From positions 1,178,001 through 1,242,000 of the forward strand of contig NZ_JHXX01000001.1 in assembly GCF_000621605.1 (NCBI RefSeq): DNA of 64,000 nucleotides. Direction: 5' to 3'. The first letter of the stretch is position 1, and every line of letters starts with the position of its first letter. Made by a program: the position numbers and the translations under genes. Under the pieces are notes generated by a model. It was not told where the DNA came from, did no database searches, and saw nothing but the letters and a program-made list of their open reading frames with translations. The stretch is from Butyrivibrio sp. MC2021. GTDB taxonomy: Bacteria > Bacillota > Clostridia > Lachnospirales > Lachnospiraceae. Below, in pieces: positions 25,836-33,188 of this stretch.

Positions 25836-26878
25836 AAGCCTGCGGTCACCTGTACCGGATTACTCTGGGCGCCCTTCTCGTAATTGTTGTAGGTCCTGCA
25901 GACAATCACCGGATTGGTGGTTCCGCCGGGCACCTTCACATTAAAGGACTGGGTGGCCTTGGTTCTGTCCCACATCTGCAGCGGGCAGAAGGTCTTGCCG
26001 CCGTCATAGCTGTAGCTGAAGTATATTACAGGACTCTGCTTATCCGAGGTGGTCATCTCCACAAGAACGTTTCCGCTGGGGGTGTCATAACCAAGAACCT
26101 TGATGTCGCAGGTATCAGGGCCTGTCTCATCCTGATACAGAACTTTTCCGGGCTTTTTCACAGATGCATAGGAAAAAGAGGAATAGTCGGCCCCGGTCTT
26201 GGAGGATCTGAGTTTGTAATACTTGGCAATGGCTGTTGCATCTGCCACAGCAAGCTTGTTAACAAAGTCCGCACTTTTTATAAGAGAAGTGTCATATACA
26301 TGATCAAGATAAGCATGTTCCAGGATTACACAGGGCATGCTCCTTGCAGCGCACTGTCTGATGATTCCGTAGTAGTCTGAACCGGAAGATCCAATCCTTG
26401 TTTTTACCCCCTTCTGATAAAGCCCAAGCTCGCTCCACTGGGCCTCTACAATGTTTCCAAAATTACAGCCGGCCACATAATAATCTCCGAAAGTTGATGT
26501 CCAGACCTCCGAGCCATAGAACTCATGGCCTGAGGATGCATTGAAATGAATGCTGAAAACAAAGTCTGCACCTACGCTCTTGGCAAACTCTGCCCTGTCC
26601 TCGAGAGACACCACAGTGTCCGTGGTTCTTGTGGTGTAAACTGTGATCCCATCATATTTTTCCAGCTCTGCCTTCAGGGCATTGGCCAGCCTTAAGGTCA
26701 GCTCCTTCTCAGATAAACCGTTGTACTGGGCTCCCAGATTCCTGTCTCCCGTGCCTCCATGGCCCGGATCTATGACAACCACCACATTTCTGGCTGCTGC
26801 CGCTTCAATTGTTGTTCCATGAAAACAGACTGCAAATGCAGCAAGAAATACTAAAATATAAGACAATACTTTTTTCAT
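25832..26878 (-). CDS. N-acetylmuramoyl-L-alanine amidase (Amidase_3)
   Basis: A 348-residue secreted enzyme that cuts the amide bond between N-acetylmuramic acid and L-alanine of peptidoglycan. A signal peptide (VLSYILVFLAAFAVCFHG) is followed by the zinc amidase domain (~30-215): first ligand His in VVIDPGHGGTGD, Glu in LSEKELTLRLA, His in FSIHFNAS, and catalytic Glu in CVILEHAYLD. The C-terminal ~110 residues form a beta domain with repeated aromatic strands, perhaps for wall binding. Confidence 0.93.
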   Translation of the reverse strand: MKKVLSYILVFLAAFAVCFHGTTIEAAAARNVVVVIDPGHGGTGDRNLGAQYNGLSEKELTLRLANALKAELEKYDGITVYTTRTTDTVVSLEDRAEFAKSVGADFVFSIHFNASSGHEFYGSEVWTSTFGDYYVAGCNFGNIVEAQWSELGLYQKGVKTRIGSSGSDYYGIIRQCAARSMPCVILEHAYLDHVYDTSLIKSADFVNKLAVADATAIAKYYKLRSSKTGADYSSFSYASVKKPGKVLYQDETGPDTCDIKVLGYDTPSGNVLVEMTTSDKQSPVIYFSYSYDGGKTFCPLQMWDRTKATQSFNVKVPGGTTNPVIVCRTYNNYEKGAQSNPVQVTAGF

Positions 26879-26893
26879 AATGCCCCCTTTAAA

Positions 26894-27544
26894 TCATAAT
26901 TCCATTATATCTTCAGGCCGGCACTTTAGCGCCTTTGCTAAAGCAATTATCTTTTCGAACGAAGCCTTGTTAATATCCTTATCTCTTATCTCATATTGCT
27001 GCAAAGTCCTAACGTTAACGCCGGAATCCTCAGCAAGTTCTCTCTGAGAAAGGCACAAACGTTTACGATATTCCTGAATCCTTGCAACCTGAGAACTGCC
27101 ATAATTCATTCGGTTCTCAATCTCAATAAATGCCCTGTGCTCTGATACTGTATGAAAAGCAGGATAAAGCACTTCCAGATCAGAAAAAGATACCTTATTA
27201 AGTATATCAGAAAATCGGCAGCTCTTCTCCCACTGAACATAGGCCAGAATGTAACCATACCAGTACTCCGCCTCGGTATCATATTTGACAAGGGCCGGCG
27301 GCCACTTCCTATATTCTCCATAACATTTTTCCATTATTCTGTGGTGGAGCTCGGTTCCTGACATCCCACTGACCACTGCAGGATCACCTTTTTCAAACCT
27401 TGCAGCCAAGCCACTTATAGTAAACATCTTAAACAATTCATCCAAAGTGATCTCAGGAGTCACAAGCGCAGTATACTCCGTAAGTTCACCAAGGTTATGC
27501 ATTGCATCATCCAGATATAATCTTGAATATGCCGGAGTCATCAT
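26894..27544 (-). CDS. XRE-family HTH protein, partner of DUF3990 protein
   Basis: A 216-residue protein. The first ~145 residues are a helical domain I do not recognise; residues ~155-215 are a clear XRE helix-turn-helix (RLCLSQRELAEDSGVNVRTLQQYE). The gene overlaps the DUF3990 gene by 38 bp and has its own site AAAGGAGATAATCG. The layout (toxin-like gene first, DNA-binding protein second, palindromic operator upstream) suggests an antitoxin and autorepressor. Confidence 0.82.
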   Translation of the reverse strand: MMTPAYSRLYLDDAMHNLGELTEYTALVTPEITLDELFKMFTISGLAARFEKGDPAVVSGMSGTELHHRIMEKCYGEYRKWPPALVKYDTEAEYWYGYILAYVQWEKSCRFSDILNKVSFSDLEVLYPAFHTVSEHRAFIEIENRMNYGSSQVARIQEYRKRLCLSQRELAEDSGVNVRTLQQYEIRDKDINKASFEKIIALAKALKCRPEDIMEL

Positions 27545-28190
27545 CGATTATCTCCTTTCTCATGATATCACTCAGATATAATCCGGTTCTGTCCTCTTTT
27601 TCCAATAGTTCCTGGAATGCAGTTCTCGCCGCACGATCCCTGGCCATTCGTTTTGGATAATACTCATTACCATCCACCGGATATGAACAAGTGAAACTGA
27701 TAGATGAAAAAGCGCTTTTACTTCTGAGCATAACCTGCAATCCCAAGTCACCGTATTTCATGGCATGAGATAGCTGTTGCAAGGTTATGGAATTACTTAG
27801 AAAAGCTCTGGAAAAAGAAAAGTAAGAATCATCCGCACGATAGCCTACGATCACATCGGCGTTTTCTATATCAGGAAGAAAATGTGTAATGACATATTCT
27901 AGTCCACGTTTCTCCACCGGACTGGTTACTCTGACTACGCGATTATTCATTAAAAGCGCAAGCCAGTTGAGAATATGGTAATCACCATTGTTAAGATAAA
28001 TTATATTCAAAGAGTCGGTATCTAATTCATATTCATTTACAAAGCCTCCTGCAATGCCGGTTGCAGCCCATTCCCCGGCAAGCTCTATATCTTCTGTGCA
28101 ATAAAAGCCACTGCCATAGTCGTTATCCGGTCTGCCTACGCCATATGAAGGCTTGTCAACTATTATGTTTGAGCCATGAAAAATAACCAT
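27507..28190 (-). CDS. DUF3990 (ADP-ribosyltransferase-like) protein, probable toxin
   Basis: A 227-residue protein starting MVIFHGSNIIVDKPSYG and containing NDYGSGFYCTEDIELAGEWA (two parts), the hallmark of DUF3990. That family is related to ADP-ribosyltransferase folds, with the HGS histidine and GFY tyrosine as NAD-binding candidates (family knowledge; no activity shown here). No signal peptide, so the target would be inside the cell. It is controlled by a promoter with an exact -35/-10 embedded in a nested palindrome (28201-28252). A 43-base copy of its 5' end lies at 31514-31556. Confidence 0.82.
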   Translation of the reverse strand: MVIFHGSNIIVDKPSYGVGRPDNDYGSGFYCTEDIELAGEWAATGIAGGFVNEYELDTDSLNIIYLNNGDYHILNWLALLMNNRVVRVTSPVEKRGLEYVITHFLPDIENADVIVGYRADDSYFSFSRAFLSNSITLQQLSHAMKYGDLGLQVMLRSKSAFSSISFTCSYPVDGNEYYPKRMARDRAARTAFQELLEKEDRTGLYLSDIMRKEIIDDDSGIFKIISG

Positions 28191-28200
28191 ATATCACCCC

Positions 28201-28245
28201 TATACTTCTGTGGAAGTATAATAATTATACTTCCACAGAAGTATA
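28201..28245. promoter_or_regulatory. Nested operator of the DUF3990/XRE pair
   Basis: Two 20-base blocks (28201-28220 and 28226-28245) are perfect reverse complements with a 5-base spacer. Each block is itself a palindrome, TATACTTC-N4-GAAGTATA. This gives two adjacent dyad sites, the layout expected for cooperative binding of a dimeric HTH repressor. Confidence 0.8.
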
Positions 28246-28252
28246 TCGTCAA
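28224..28252 (-). promoter_or_regulatory. Promoter of the DUF3990/XRE operon
   Basis: The -35 box TTGACG (28252-28247), a 17-bp spacer and a perfect -10 box TATAAT (28229-28224) read towards the DUF3990 gene. One operator dyad fills the spacer and the other covers the predicted transcription start, so a bound repressor would block RNA polymerase. Confidence 0.8.
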
Positions 28253-28266
28253 TGTATGACTAACGC

Positions 28267-29058
28267 TCAGATGCTGTTTTGTCCGTACACTTCTATCTGA
28301 GTCAGTGCAGGGAACGGGCTTGGGTCATCTGCTTTGATGAGATTCCCCAGTTTCAGCCGGGTTATGCTTTCTCTGGAAATCTTGAACACGTGCGGCTCAG
28401 CGACCTTTCTATCCATATGGACAGTTTCGCTCGTGCCATCGGAGAAAGTGAAGGTAGCCTCTACCCACCAATTGTCATGCGGAAAATCCGCTCTGGTGTA
28501 CAGCCTGATCTCATCAAAGCTCACGGGTCTTCCGAAGTCCAAAGTAAACTCCGCATCGTCCTGCCTGTTGATGCCCCAGGACTCATAGGGCCACTCGCCG
28601 TGGGAAAGGGTTGCGATGCAGCCGTCGATGGCATTTCTTGCAGCAAAGACCGCTTCTCCTCTGGTCTCCACATTGGCGCTGGCATGTGGATATACTCCGC
28701 TTACTTCGTGCTGGTCGAAGGGATTGAGTGCCAGATTTCTGTATGAATTTATCTCGAAGTCATGGGCCTTCCTGATGGTGACAACGTGGCGGTTACCGAA
28801 GAATGCCAGCGGGTTGTAGCTCGTTTTTTTCTCATAAAAAGGCACTGTGAACAGAACCGTCTCATGCGTGATATATACGAAGGCCTCATCCACTGCGGCG
28901 TCCACCTTGGCCACATAGAAAGCATCCGGTGTCAGCCCCGAAAATTCGATGATGTCGCCTTTTCTGTATTCTCCGTCCCAGGCAAGGACTGCTTCTTCTG
29001 CGCCTGCTGCCTCTGCCTTGGGGATATGGTCCCAATCGTTATAAACTGAAATTTTCAT
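28267..29058 (-). CDS. Discoidin (F5/8 type C)-like carbohydrate-binding protein
   Basis: A 263-residue cytoplasmic protein without signal peptide. The N-terminal ~100 residues form a beta domain (VYITHETVLFTVPF). The C-terminal ~150 residues resemble a discoidin domain: NAIDGCIATLSHGEWPYESWGIN, then DAEFTLDFGRPVSFDEIRLYTRADF and a final FPALTQIEVYGQ strand. Intracellular proteins of this shape occur in Lachnospiraceae near sugar-use genes; the function is unknown. The gene ends six bases beyond the DUF3990 promoter. Confidence 0.72.
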   Translation of the reverse strand: MKISVYNDWDHIPKAEAAGAEEAVLAWDGEYRKGDIIEFSGLTPDAFYVAKVDAAVDEAFVYITHETVLFTVPFYEKKTSYNPLAFFGNRHVVTIRKAHDFEINSYRNLALNPFDQHEVSGVYPHASANVETRGEAVFAARNAIDGCIATLSHGEWPYESWGINRQDDAEFTLDFGRPVSFDEIRLYTRADFPHDNWWVEATFTFSDGTSETVHMDRKVAEPHVFKISRESITRLKLGNLIKADDPSPFPALTQIEVYGQNSI

Positions 29059-29140
29059 GATTCATCCTCGCATCTTTTTTAATACCTGAACACCTCAGCC
29101 ACCGGCACTTCACTGTCACCACTTTTCAGACGGCTATTCT

Positions 29141-31024
29141 TTATCCGATCTTTACTTTTTTACCTTCAAAGGCAAATCCATAGTGATGAATGTTCTTCTT
29201 GTCTATTCCTCTTTTAAGCAGCTGGGCGTCATATTTTTTCTCTTTTATCTGTTCCAAAGCCTTTTTAACAGTATCATCAAGAGTTGCCTCATCATCAGGA
29301 TCATGCACTTTAAACTCAAGGACATAAGCAGGTGCCCCCGCCTTCTTAGGTTCCAGGCAGACATCATATCTTCCAAAGCCGCTCTCCCTGTTGGAAGTTA
29401 TATAATACTCAGAAGCCAGTTCCACAATAAGCCCCAATACAAATCCGTGGTAGAACCTCTCCGGCTGTGTCATGTCTGATGGCCTGTTTCCGGTGTCAAA
29501 GCTTGAAAAAGTGTTAAGCGCAACGTCATTCATATAGTAGTTCATGTACTTAACATCATTCTGAAGAAGCGCCTTGATAAAATCATTGTATCTGATATCG
29601 TCACCCTCAAACCACCTTTTGATCATATCCTCAAAGGTATGCCTTACCTCAAGATTGGTGAGGGAAACCAGCATTTTTTTACGAACCCCGAGGCTTTCCT
29701 CCAAGGGTTTTTCCGCCTTTAGATAGCCTGCCGCCAAAAGAAGGCTGAAGATTCCCGATTCATTCCTGTCTATGAGGTTAAGCACTATCTCATCATCAAT
29801 AAGTGCCGGCACTGCTTCGCCGTTTAAAAGGCTTTCCATAGCTTTTTTCACATCAACGCTGCCTTGCCTGATGAGCTTCTCCACTATGGAATTCTCACTT
29901 GTGTTGGCCCAGTAATTGTCAAGTACCCCCACATCAAGGTACTGTGTCACAGACCATGGATTATAGATCTCCGATGCAGAGCCGATTCTGAAGCCATCGT
30001 ACCACTCTTTTACATCGGCAAATCTGTCCATCCGGCCATATACCGAAAGAGCCTCTTTTACCTCAGCTTCCGTGAAACCAAAATCCGTATCATATTTAGC
30101 TCCGGTCAGAGTATCAACCTTGAGATTATTAAGATCCGAGAAAATTGATTCCTTGCTGATTCTGGTAATTCCGGTAAGAATCGCCCTTTCCAGATACCTA
30201 TTGGTCTTAAATGTGGCGTTGAAAAGATTCCTGATGAAACCGGTCATCTTATCCCAGAAGCCGTCTGCGTAAGCCTCGTGAATAGGCGTATCATATTCAT
30301 CAAGAAAAATGAGCACTTTCCTTCCGTAGTATTTACTCATAAGTTCGCAGAGGAACTTAATCGAAGAAGCAGCTGTTGCGTCGTTCATATCGTAACCGAC
30401 CATATTCCAGAACTGCCTGTCCATGTCCGTAACAAAATCTGCACTTATAAGGTTATCGTTATTGCGATACAGAGAGACTATTTCCTGTATGATCTGTTGC
30501 CTGGCAGTCTCATAGTCAGTTCCCTTCACTGAGGCAAAACTGATAAAAAGCACCGGGAACTGCCCCTGGAGGCTTCGATAGTTACTAACATTCCAAATAT
30601 TAAGCTTGTAAAAGAGCTCTGCGCTGTTCTCATGTTTGTTGGAAAAAAAGTAATCCAGCATGCTCATGTTAAGTGTCTTGCCAAATCTTCTCGGTCTGGT
30701 GATAAGAGTTACCACATCAGCACTTTCCCACCATTTCCTGATAAACAGAGTCTTATCGATATAGAAAAAACCGTTCTCTATTATGGCTGCAAAGTCCTGA
30801 TTTCCTATGGATATTTCCGGATGCCCGATTGTATTCCCATTGCTGCCATCCATAAGAACTCTCTCAAGTGCCTCAATAGTCTCTATCCGCGGGGATGCAA
30901 TTTTTCCCCCGATTACCTTCTGAACTGTGCTGAGCGGAAGCCCTGACATGCTTGCGATGGCTTCATATGTAAGCTTTCGCTGAGTCTTTTTTTTCTTTAA
31001 TTGATCAATTCTCTCATTGGCCAT
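29141..31024 (-). CDS. HTH - AAA-ATPase-like - PD-(D/E)XK fusion protein
   Basis: A 627-residue protein. Residues 1-57 are a helix-turn-helix (LTYEAIASMSGLPLSTVQKV), an addition to the usual family. Then comes the AAA-ATPase-like domain (PF09820 type): FYIDKTLFIRKWW, P-loop variant TRPRRFGKTLNMSML, Walker-B-like VLIFLDEYDTPIH. The C-terminus is the DUF1703/PD-(D/E)XK part (GRYDVCLEP, AYVLEFKVHD). Such proteins are abundant in gut and rumen anaerobes and have no agreed function; nuclease-based defence or transposon domestication has been suggested. Four TTGCAA-type palindromes precede the gene. Confidence 0.88.
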   Translation of the reverse strand: MANERIDQLKKKKTQRKLTYEAIASMSGLPLSTVQKVIGGKIASPRIETIEALERVLMDGSNGNTIGHPEISIGNQDFAAIIENGFFYIDKTLFIRKWWESADVVTLITRPRRFGKTLNMSMLDYFFSNKHENSAELFYKLNIWNVSNYRSLQGQFPVLFISFASVKGTDYETARQQIIQEIVSLYRNNDNLISADFVTDMDRQFWNMVGYDMNDATAASSIKFLCELMSKYYGRKVLIFLDEYDTPIHEAYADGFWDKMTGFIRNLFNATFKTNRYLERAILTGITRISKESIFSDLNNLKVDTLTGAKYDTDFGFTEAEVKEALSVYGRMDRFADVKEWYDGFRIGSASEIYNPWSVTQYLDVGVLDNYWANTSENSIVEKLIRQGSVDVKKAMESLLNGEAVPALIDDEIVLNLIDRNESGIFSLLLAAGYLKAEKPLEESLGVRKKMLVSLTNLEVRHTFEDMIKRWFEGDDIRYNDFIKALLQNDVKYMNYYMNDVALNTFSSFDTGNRPSDMTQPERFYHGFVLGLIVELASEYYITSNRESGFGRYDVCLEPKKAGAPAYVLEFKVHDPDDEATLDDTVKKALEQIKEKKYDAQLLKRGIDKKNIHHYGFAFEGKKVKIG

Positions 31025-31041
31025 ATCAATCTCTCCGTCAT

Positions 31042-31139
31042 AATTGCAATTTGATGCAAGAAAATAGCAATATATTGCTATTTATCTGATATAAATATAG
31101 CATTATATTGCTATTTTTTCCATTGTAAAATTGCAATTT
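31042..31139. promoter_or_regulatory. Four palindromic sites upstream of the HTH-AAA-nuclease gene
   Basis: AATTGCAATT (31042-31051), the perfect 20-base palindrome AATAGCAATATATTGCTATT (31063-31082), its near copy TAGCATTATATTGCTA (31098-31113, one mismatch) and AAATTGCAATTT (31128-31139) lie immediately before the start codon. The two long sites are 33 bp apart, about three helix turns. They are likely operator sites for the protein's own N-terminal HTH. Confidence 0.7.
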
Positions 31140-31190
31140 CACCTTATTTCTTGGAAAGAGCCTCGTGGATAGCCTTGGCGATAACCTCAC

Positions 31191-31463
31191 TCATCCACCA
31201 CTCCTGTCACCGCATCCGCATTGTTTTCCCGTTTCAGTGCAGCGCCCGGCCTCTTTTATCATGTCGTGGGTGTAGTTGGCCTTGTTTACAGCAATTGAGA
31301 TGGTGTTGGGATCCGATGCAACCTGGATCGCAGTGTTGATGATGCAGCCATTTTTCTTGTCTCCAAAGGCCGCGGTGCAGACAAAAAGGCCGTAGGATAA
31401 CTTGTACATTGCTTTCGTGTTCATCTCTGACAAAGGGGTCCTCCTTCTTATGAGTTCATTCAT
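31191..31463 (-). pseudogene. Truncated copy of the flavin reductase-rubredoxin gene
   Basis: The reading frame repeats the first ~60 residues of the gene at 20999-21637 (MNTKAMYKLSYGLFVCTA, then NGCIINTAIQVASDPN), with its own AAGGAGGACC ribosome site. Just after the common segment HDMIKEAGRC the sequence changes to unrelated residues and stops, so most of the flavin domain and the rubredoxin are missing. The following bases (31141-31200) read as the tail of another protein (AKAIHEALSKK then stop), broken by a frameshift. Fragment rather than a working gene. Confidence 0.8.
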
Positions 31464-31513
31464 GTTTTTAATACTTCTTTAGCTTACCTTTTGCTGTGTA
31501 GTAGACCACAACA

Positions 31514-31556
31514 TTGTCAACTATTATGTTTGAGCCATGAAAAATAACCATATATC
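31514..31556 (-). pseudogene. 5' fragment of the DUF3990 gene
   Basis: These 43 bases are identical to 28153-28195, covering the first 13 codons of the DUF3990 gene plus its immediate upstream bases. In the intact copy the operator follows; here the sequence jumps from one TATATC to the next, losing 52 bp (counterpart of 28196-28247) and so the whole promoter-operator. The gap between this fragment and the flavin-reductase fragment (31464-31513) holds nothing recognisable. Confidence 0.8.
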
Positions 31557-31557
31557 G

Positions 31558-32235
31558 TCAATGACTGCTTGGATGAGGCATATACTGATACAGATTCATG
31601 GCAAGGGCATTGATAGGCATGGTCTGAAGCCATATCTTACCGGGGCCTGTAACAACTGTGTTAAACAGACCTTCTCCGCCAAGGACCACATTGGCAAGCC
31701 CCTTTACAGTTTCGATCTGCATACTGCAGCTGGCTTCCATTGCTGCTACGTAGCCACTGTCTATAACCATCTGTTCACCGGCAGCAAGAGTCCTCTCCTG
31801 CACCGCTCCGTCTATCTCAAGAAATACATAGCCCTGTCCGGAAAACTTCTGCATCAAAAATCCTTCGCCGCCAAAGAAGCCTGCGCCGGCTCTGTGCTGC
31901 AGGAAAATATCCATGTCTACACTCTCATCGGATGCAAGGAAGGATGTCTTCTGTGCAATAATAGGCATTGCTCCAACGTTAAAAGCGATAATATCGCCGG
32001 GAGAATGCTTTGCCAGTGTCAGCTCACCTGCCTGCTCAGCAATATAGTGGTTAAGTGCAATTGACTCACCCACCAGAGCCTTCTTAAAAATTCCTCCAAG
32101 TCCTCCGGTCTTGGTCTCCATCCTGATTCCTCTGGACATCCACGCCATAGCACCGCTCTGGCACTTAATAGCTTCTCCCTGCTCCATGCGAAGAGAAAGC
32201 ACTGTAAACGGTTGACTGCTTATCTGGTATTGCAT
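31558..32235 (-). CDS. AIM24/TIGR00266 family protein
   Basis: A 225-residue protein of the AIM24 (TIGR00266) family, a beta-helical tryptophan-RNA-binding-attenuator-like fold. Landmarks: CQSGAMAWMSRGI, GESIALNHYIA, FLASDESVDMDIFLQ, GGEGFLMQKFSGQGYVFLEIDG and VVTGPGKIWLQTMP (each read in parts). The bacterial role is unknown. TAAGGAGGTAAAAAGTC precedes the ATG. The stop codon lies at the edge of the duplicated DUF3990 fragment. Confidence 0.9.
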   Translation of the reverse strand: MQYQISSQPFTVLSLRMEQGEAIKCQSGAMAWMSRGIRMETKTGGLGGIFKKALVGESIALNHYIAEQAGELTLAKHSPGDIIAFNVGAMPIIAQKTSFLASDESVDMDIFLQHRAGAGFFGGEGFLMQKFSGQGYVFLEIDGAVQERTLAAGEQMVIDSGYVAAMEASCSMQIETVKGLANVVLGGEGLFNTVVTGPGKIWLQTMPINALAMNLYQYMPHPSSH

Positions 32236-32274
32236 GACTTTTTACCTCCTTAATCACATTGTTCCGCACTTACA

Positions 32275-32709
32275 CTATATTTCAAAAAGAAATCTCTTTA
32301 TCTGTTTTAATGACTTCTTTACCTCGTTTATCCGCATTTTATCGCCATTGTGGAAATCATTTCCTTCGATCAGTTCATCCAAACGTTTAAAACAATGATC
32401 TATTCTTTCTATCGCATCCGTGACAGCGGTATTCTTGTCCGGAGACTTAATCGTATCTTCTGAAAAATAACAGCTGCTTAACTTTTCAATAGAGTAAAAA
32501 ACATTATCCGAAGTGTTCTTTTTGTTAAAATTGGCCAACGCTCTCTTGGCGCCTGATAAAGTATAAGTTTCCTCAAGCCTTATCACATCCTTGTTTCGAT
32601 TGAACACTCCTTTATTCCCCCGAAACATAACACTACCATCAAAAACATCCAGGCATCTTATAACATAGCCCATCTCAATCAATAGTTCTTCATCACTCTT
32701 TTTCTTCAC
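32275..32709 (-). CDS. Hypothetical protein
   Basis: A 144-residue cytoplasmic protein I do not recognise. It starts at GTG 32709, contains a central TYTLSGAKRALANFNKK segment and a C-terminal basic helical part (RINEVKKSLKQIKRFLFEI). It shows neither signal nor membrane segments. It lies between the AIM24 and rhodanese genes, same strand, with 25-39 bp gaps. Confidence 0.7.
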   Translation of the reverse strand: MKKKSDEELLIEMGYVIRCLDVFDGSVMFRGNKGVFNRNKDVIRLEETYTLSGAKRALANFNKKNTSDNVFYSIEKLSSCYFSEDTIKSPDKNTAVTDAIERIDHCFKRLDELIEGNDFHNGDKMRINEVKKSLKQIKRFLFEI

Positions 32710-32734
32710 CTTGTTATATACTCCGTTTTACTTA

Positions 32735-33058
32735 TTATTTCTTCCCTAAAGGTCCCTTGTAACTTGCTATGCCACCGATGCTCACAGCATTCTTGTAACC
32801 CAACATCTTCATCTTGCTGACTGCCTTCTTACTTCTTGTCCCCCTCAGGCAATAAACAAAAATCTGCTTGTCGTGATCCGGAACGATGTTCTCAACTTCT
32901 AGAATATCATCTAATGGGATATTGATGCTGCCCGGGATGTAACCTTCTGCGTATTCTTCCTTGGTGCGGACATCGAGAAGGATTGCGTCAGGGAGGGAGC
33001 GGTATTTTACTAGTTCATCGTTGATGTTGGTTGATTTGAAAATGTTAAGGAAGGTCAT
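32735..33058 (-). CDS. Rhodanese-like domain protein
   Basis: A 107-residue single-domain rhodanese. The family signature LLDVRTKEEYAEGYIPGSINIP (two parts) is followed by the active-site loop VYCLRGTRS, with catalytic cysteine ~68. It would carry sulfur as a persulfide or act as a small sulfurtransferase. It has no signal peptide. AAAGAACC lies before the ATG. Confidence 0.93.
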   Translation of the reverse strand: MTFLNIFKSTNINDELVKYRSLPDAILLDVRTKEEYAEGYIPGSINIPLDDILEVENIVPDHDKQIFVYCLRGTRSKKAVSKMKMLGYKNAVSIGGIASYKGPLGKK

Positions 33059-33175
33059 AAAGGTTCTTTTCCTCTTTTGTGATGGTTGATGGAACCTATT
33101 TATTGAAGAATTGCATGCAATGTTTTTATGTGTGTCGTGCGAAAGTGCTGCTGTTTACTGGCTTTGAGGCAGATT

Positions 33176-33188
33176 GGGGTCAGACCCC
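33176..33188. repeat. GGGGTCAGACCCC palindrome, copy 2
   Basis: Identical to the palindrome at 13146-13158 and flanked by the same T and AC. It contains the stop codon and last codons (SGV) of the flippase gene, so insertion of the motif seems to have set the end of that reading frame. Confidence 0.6.
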
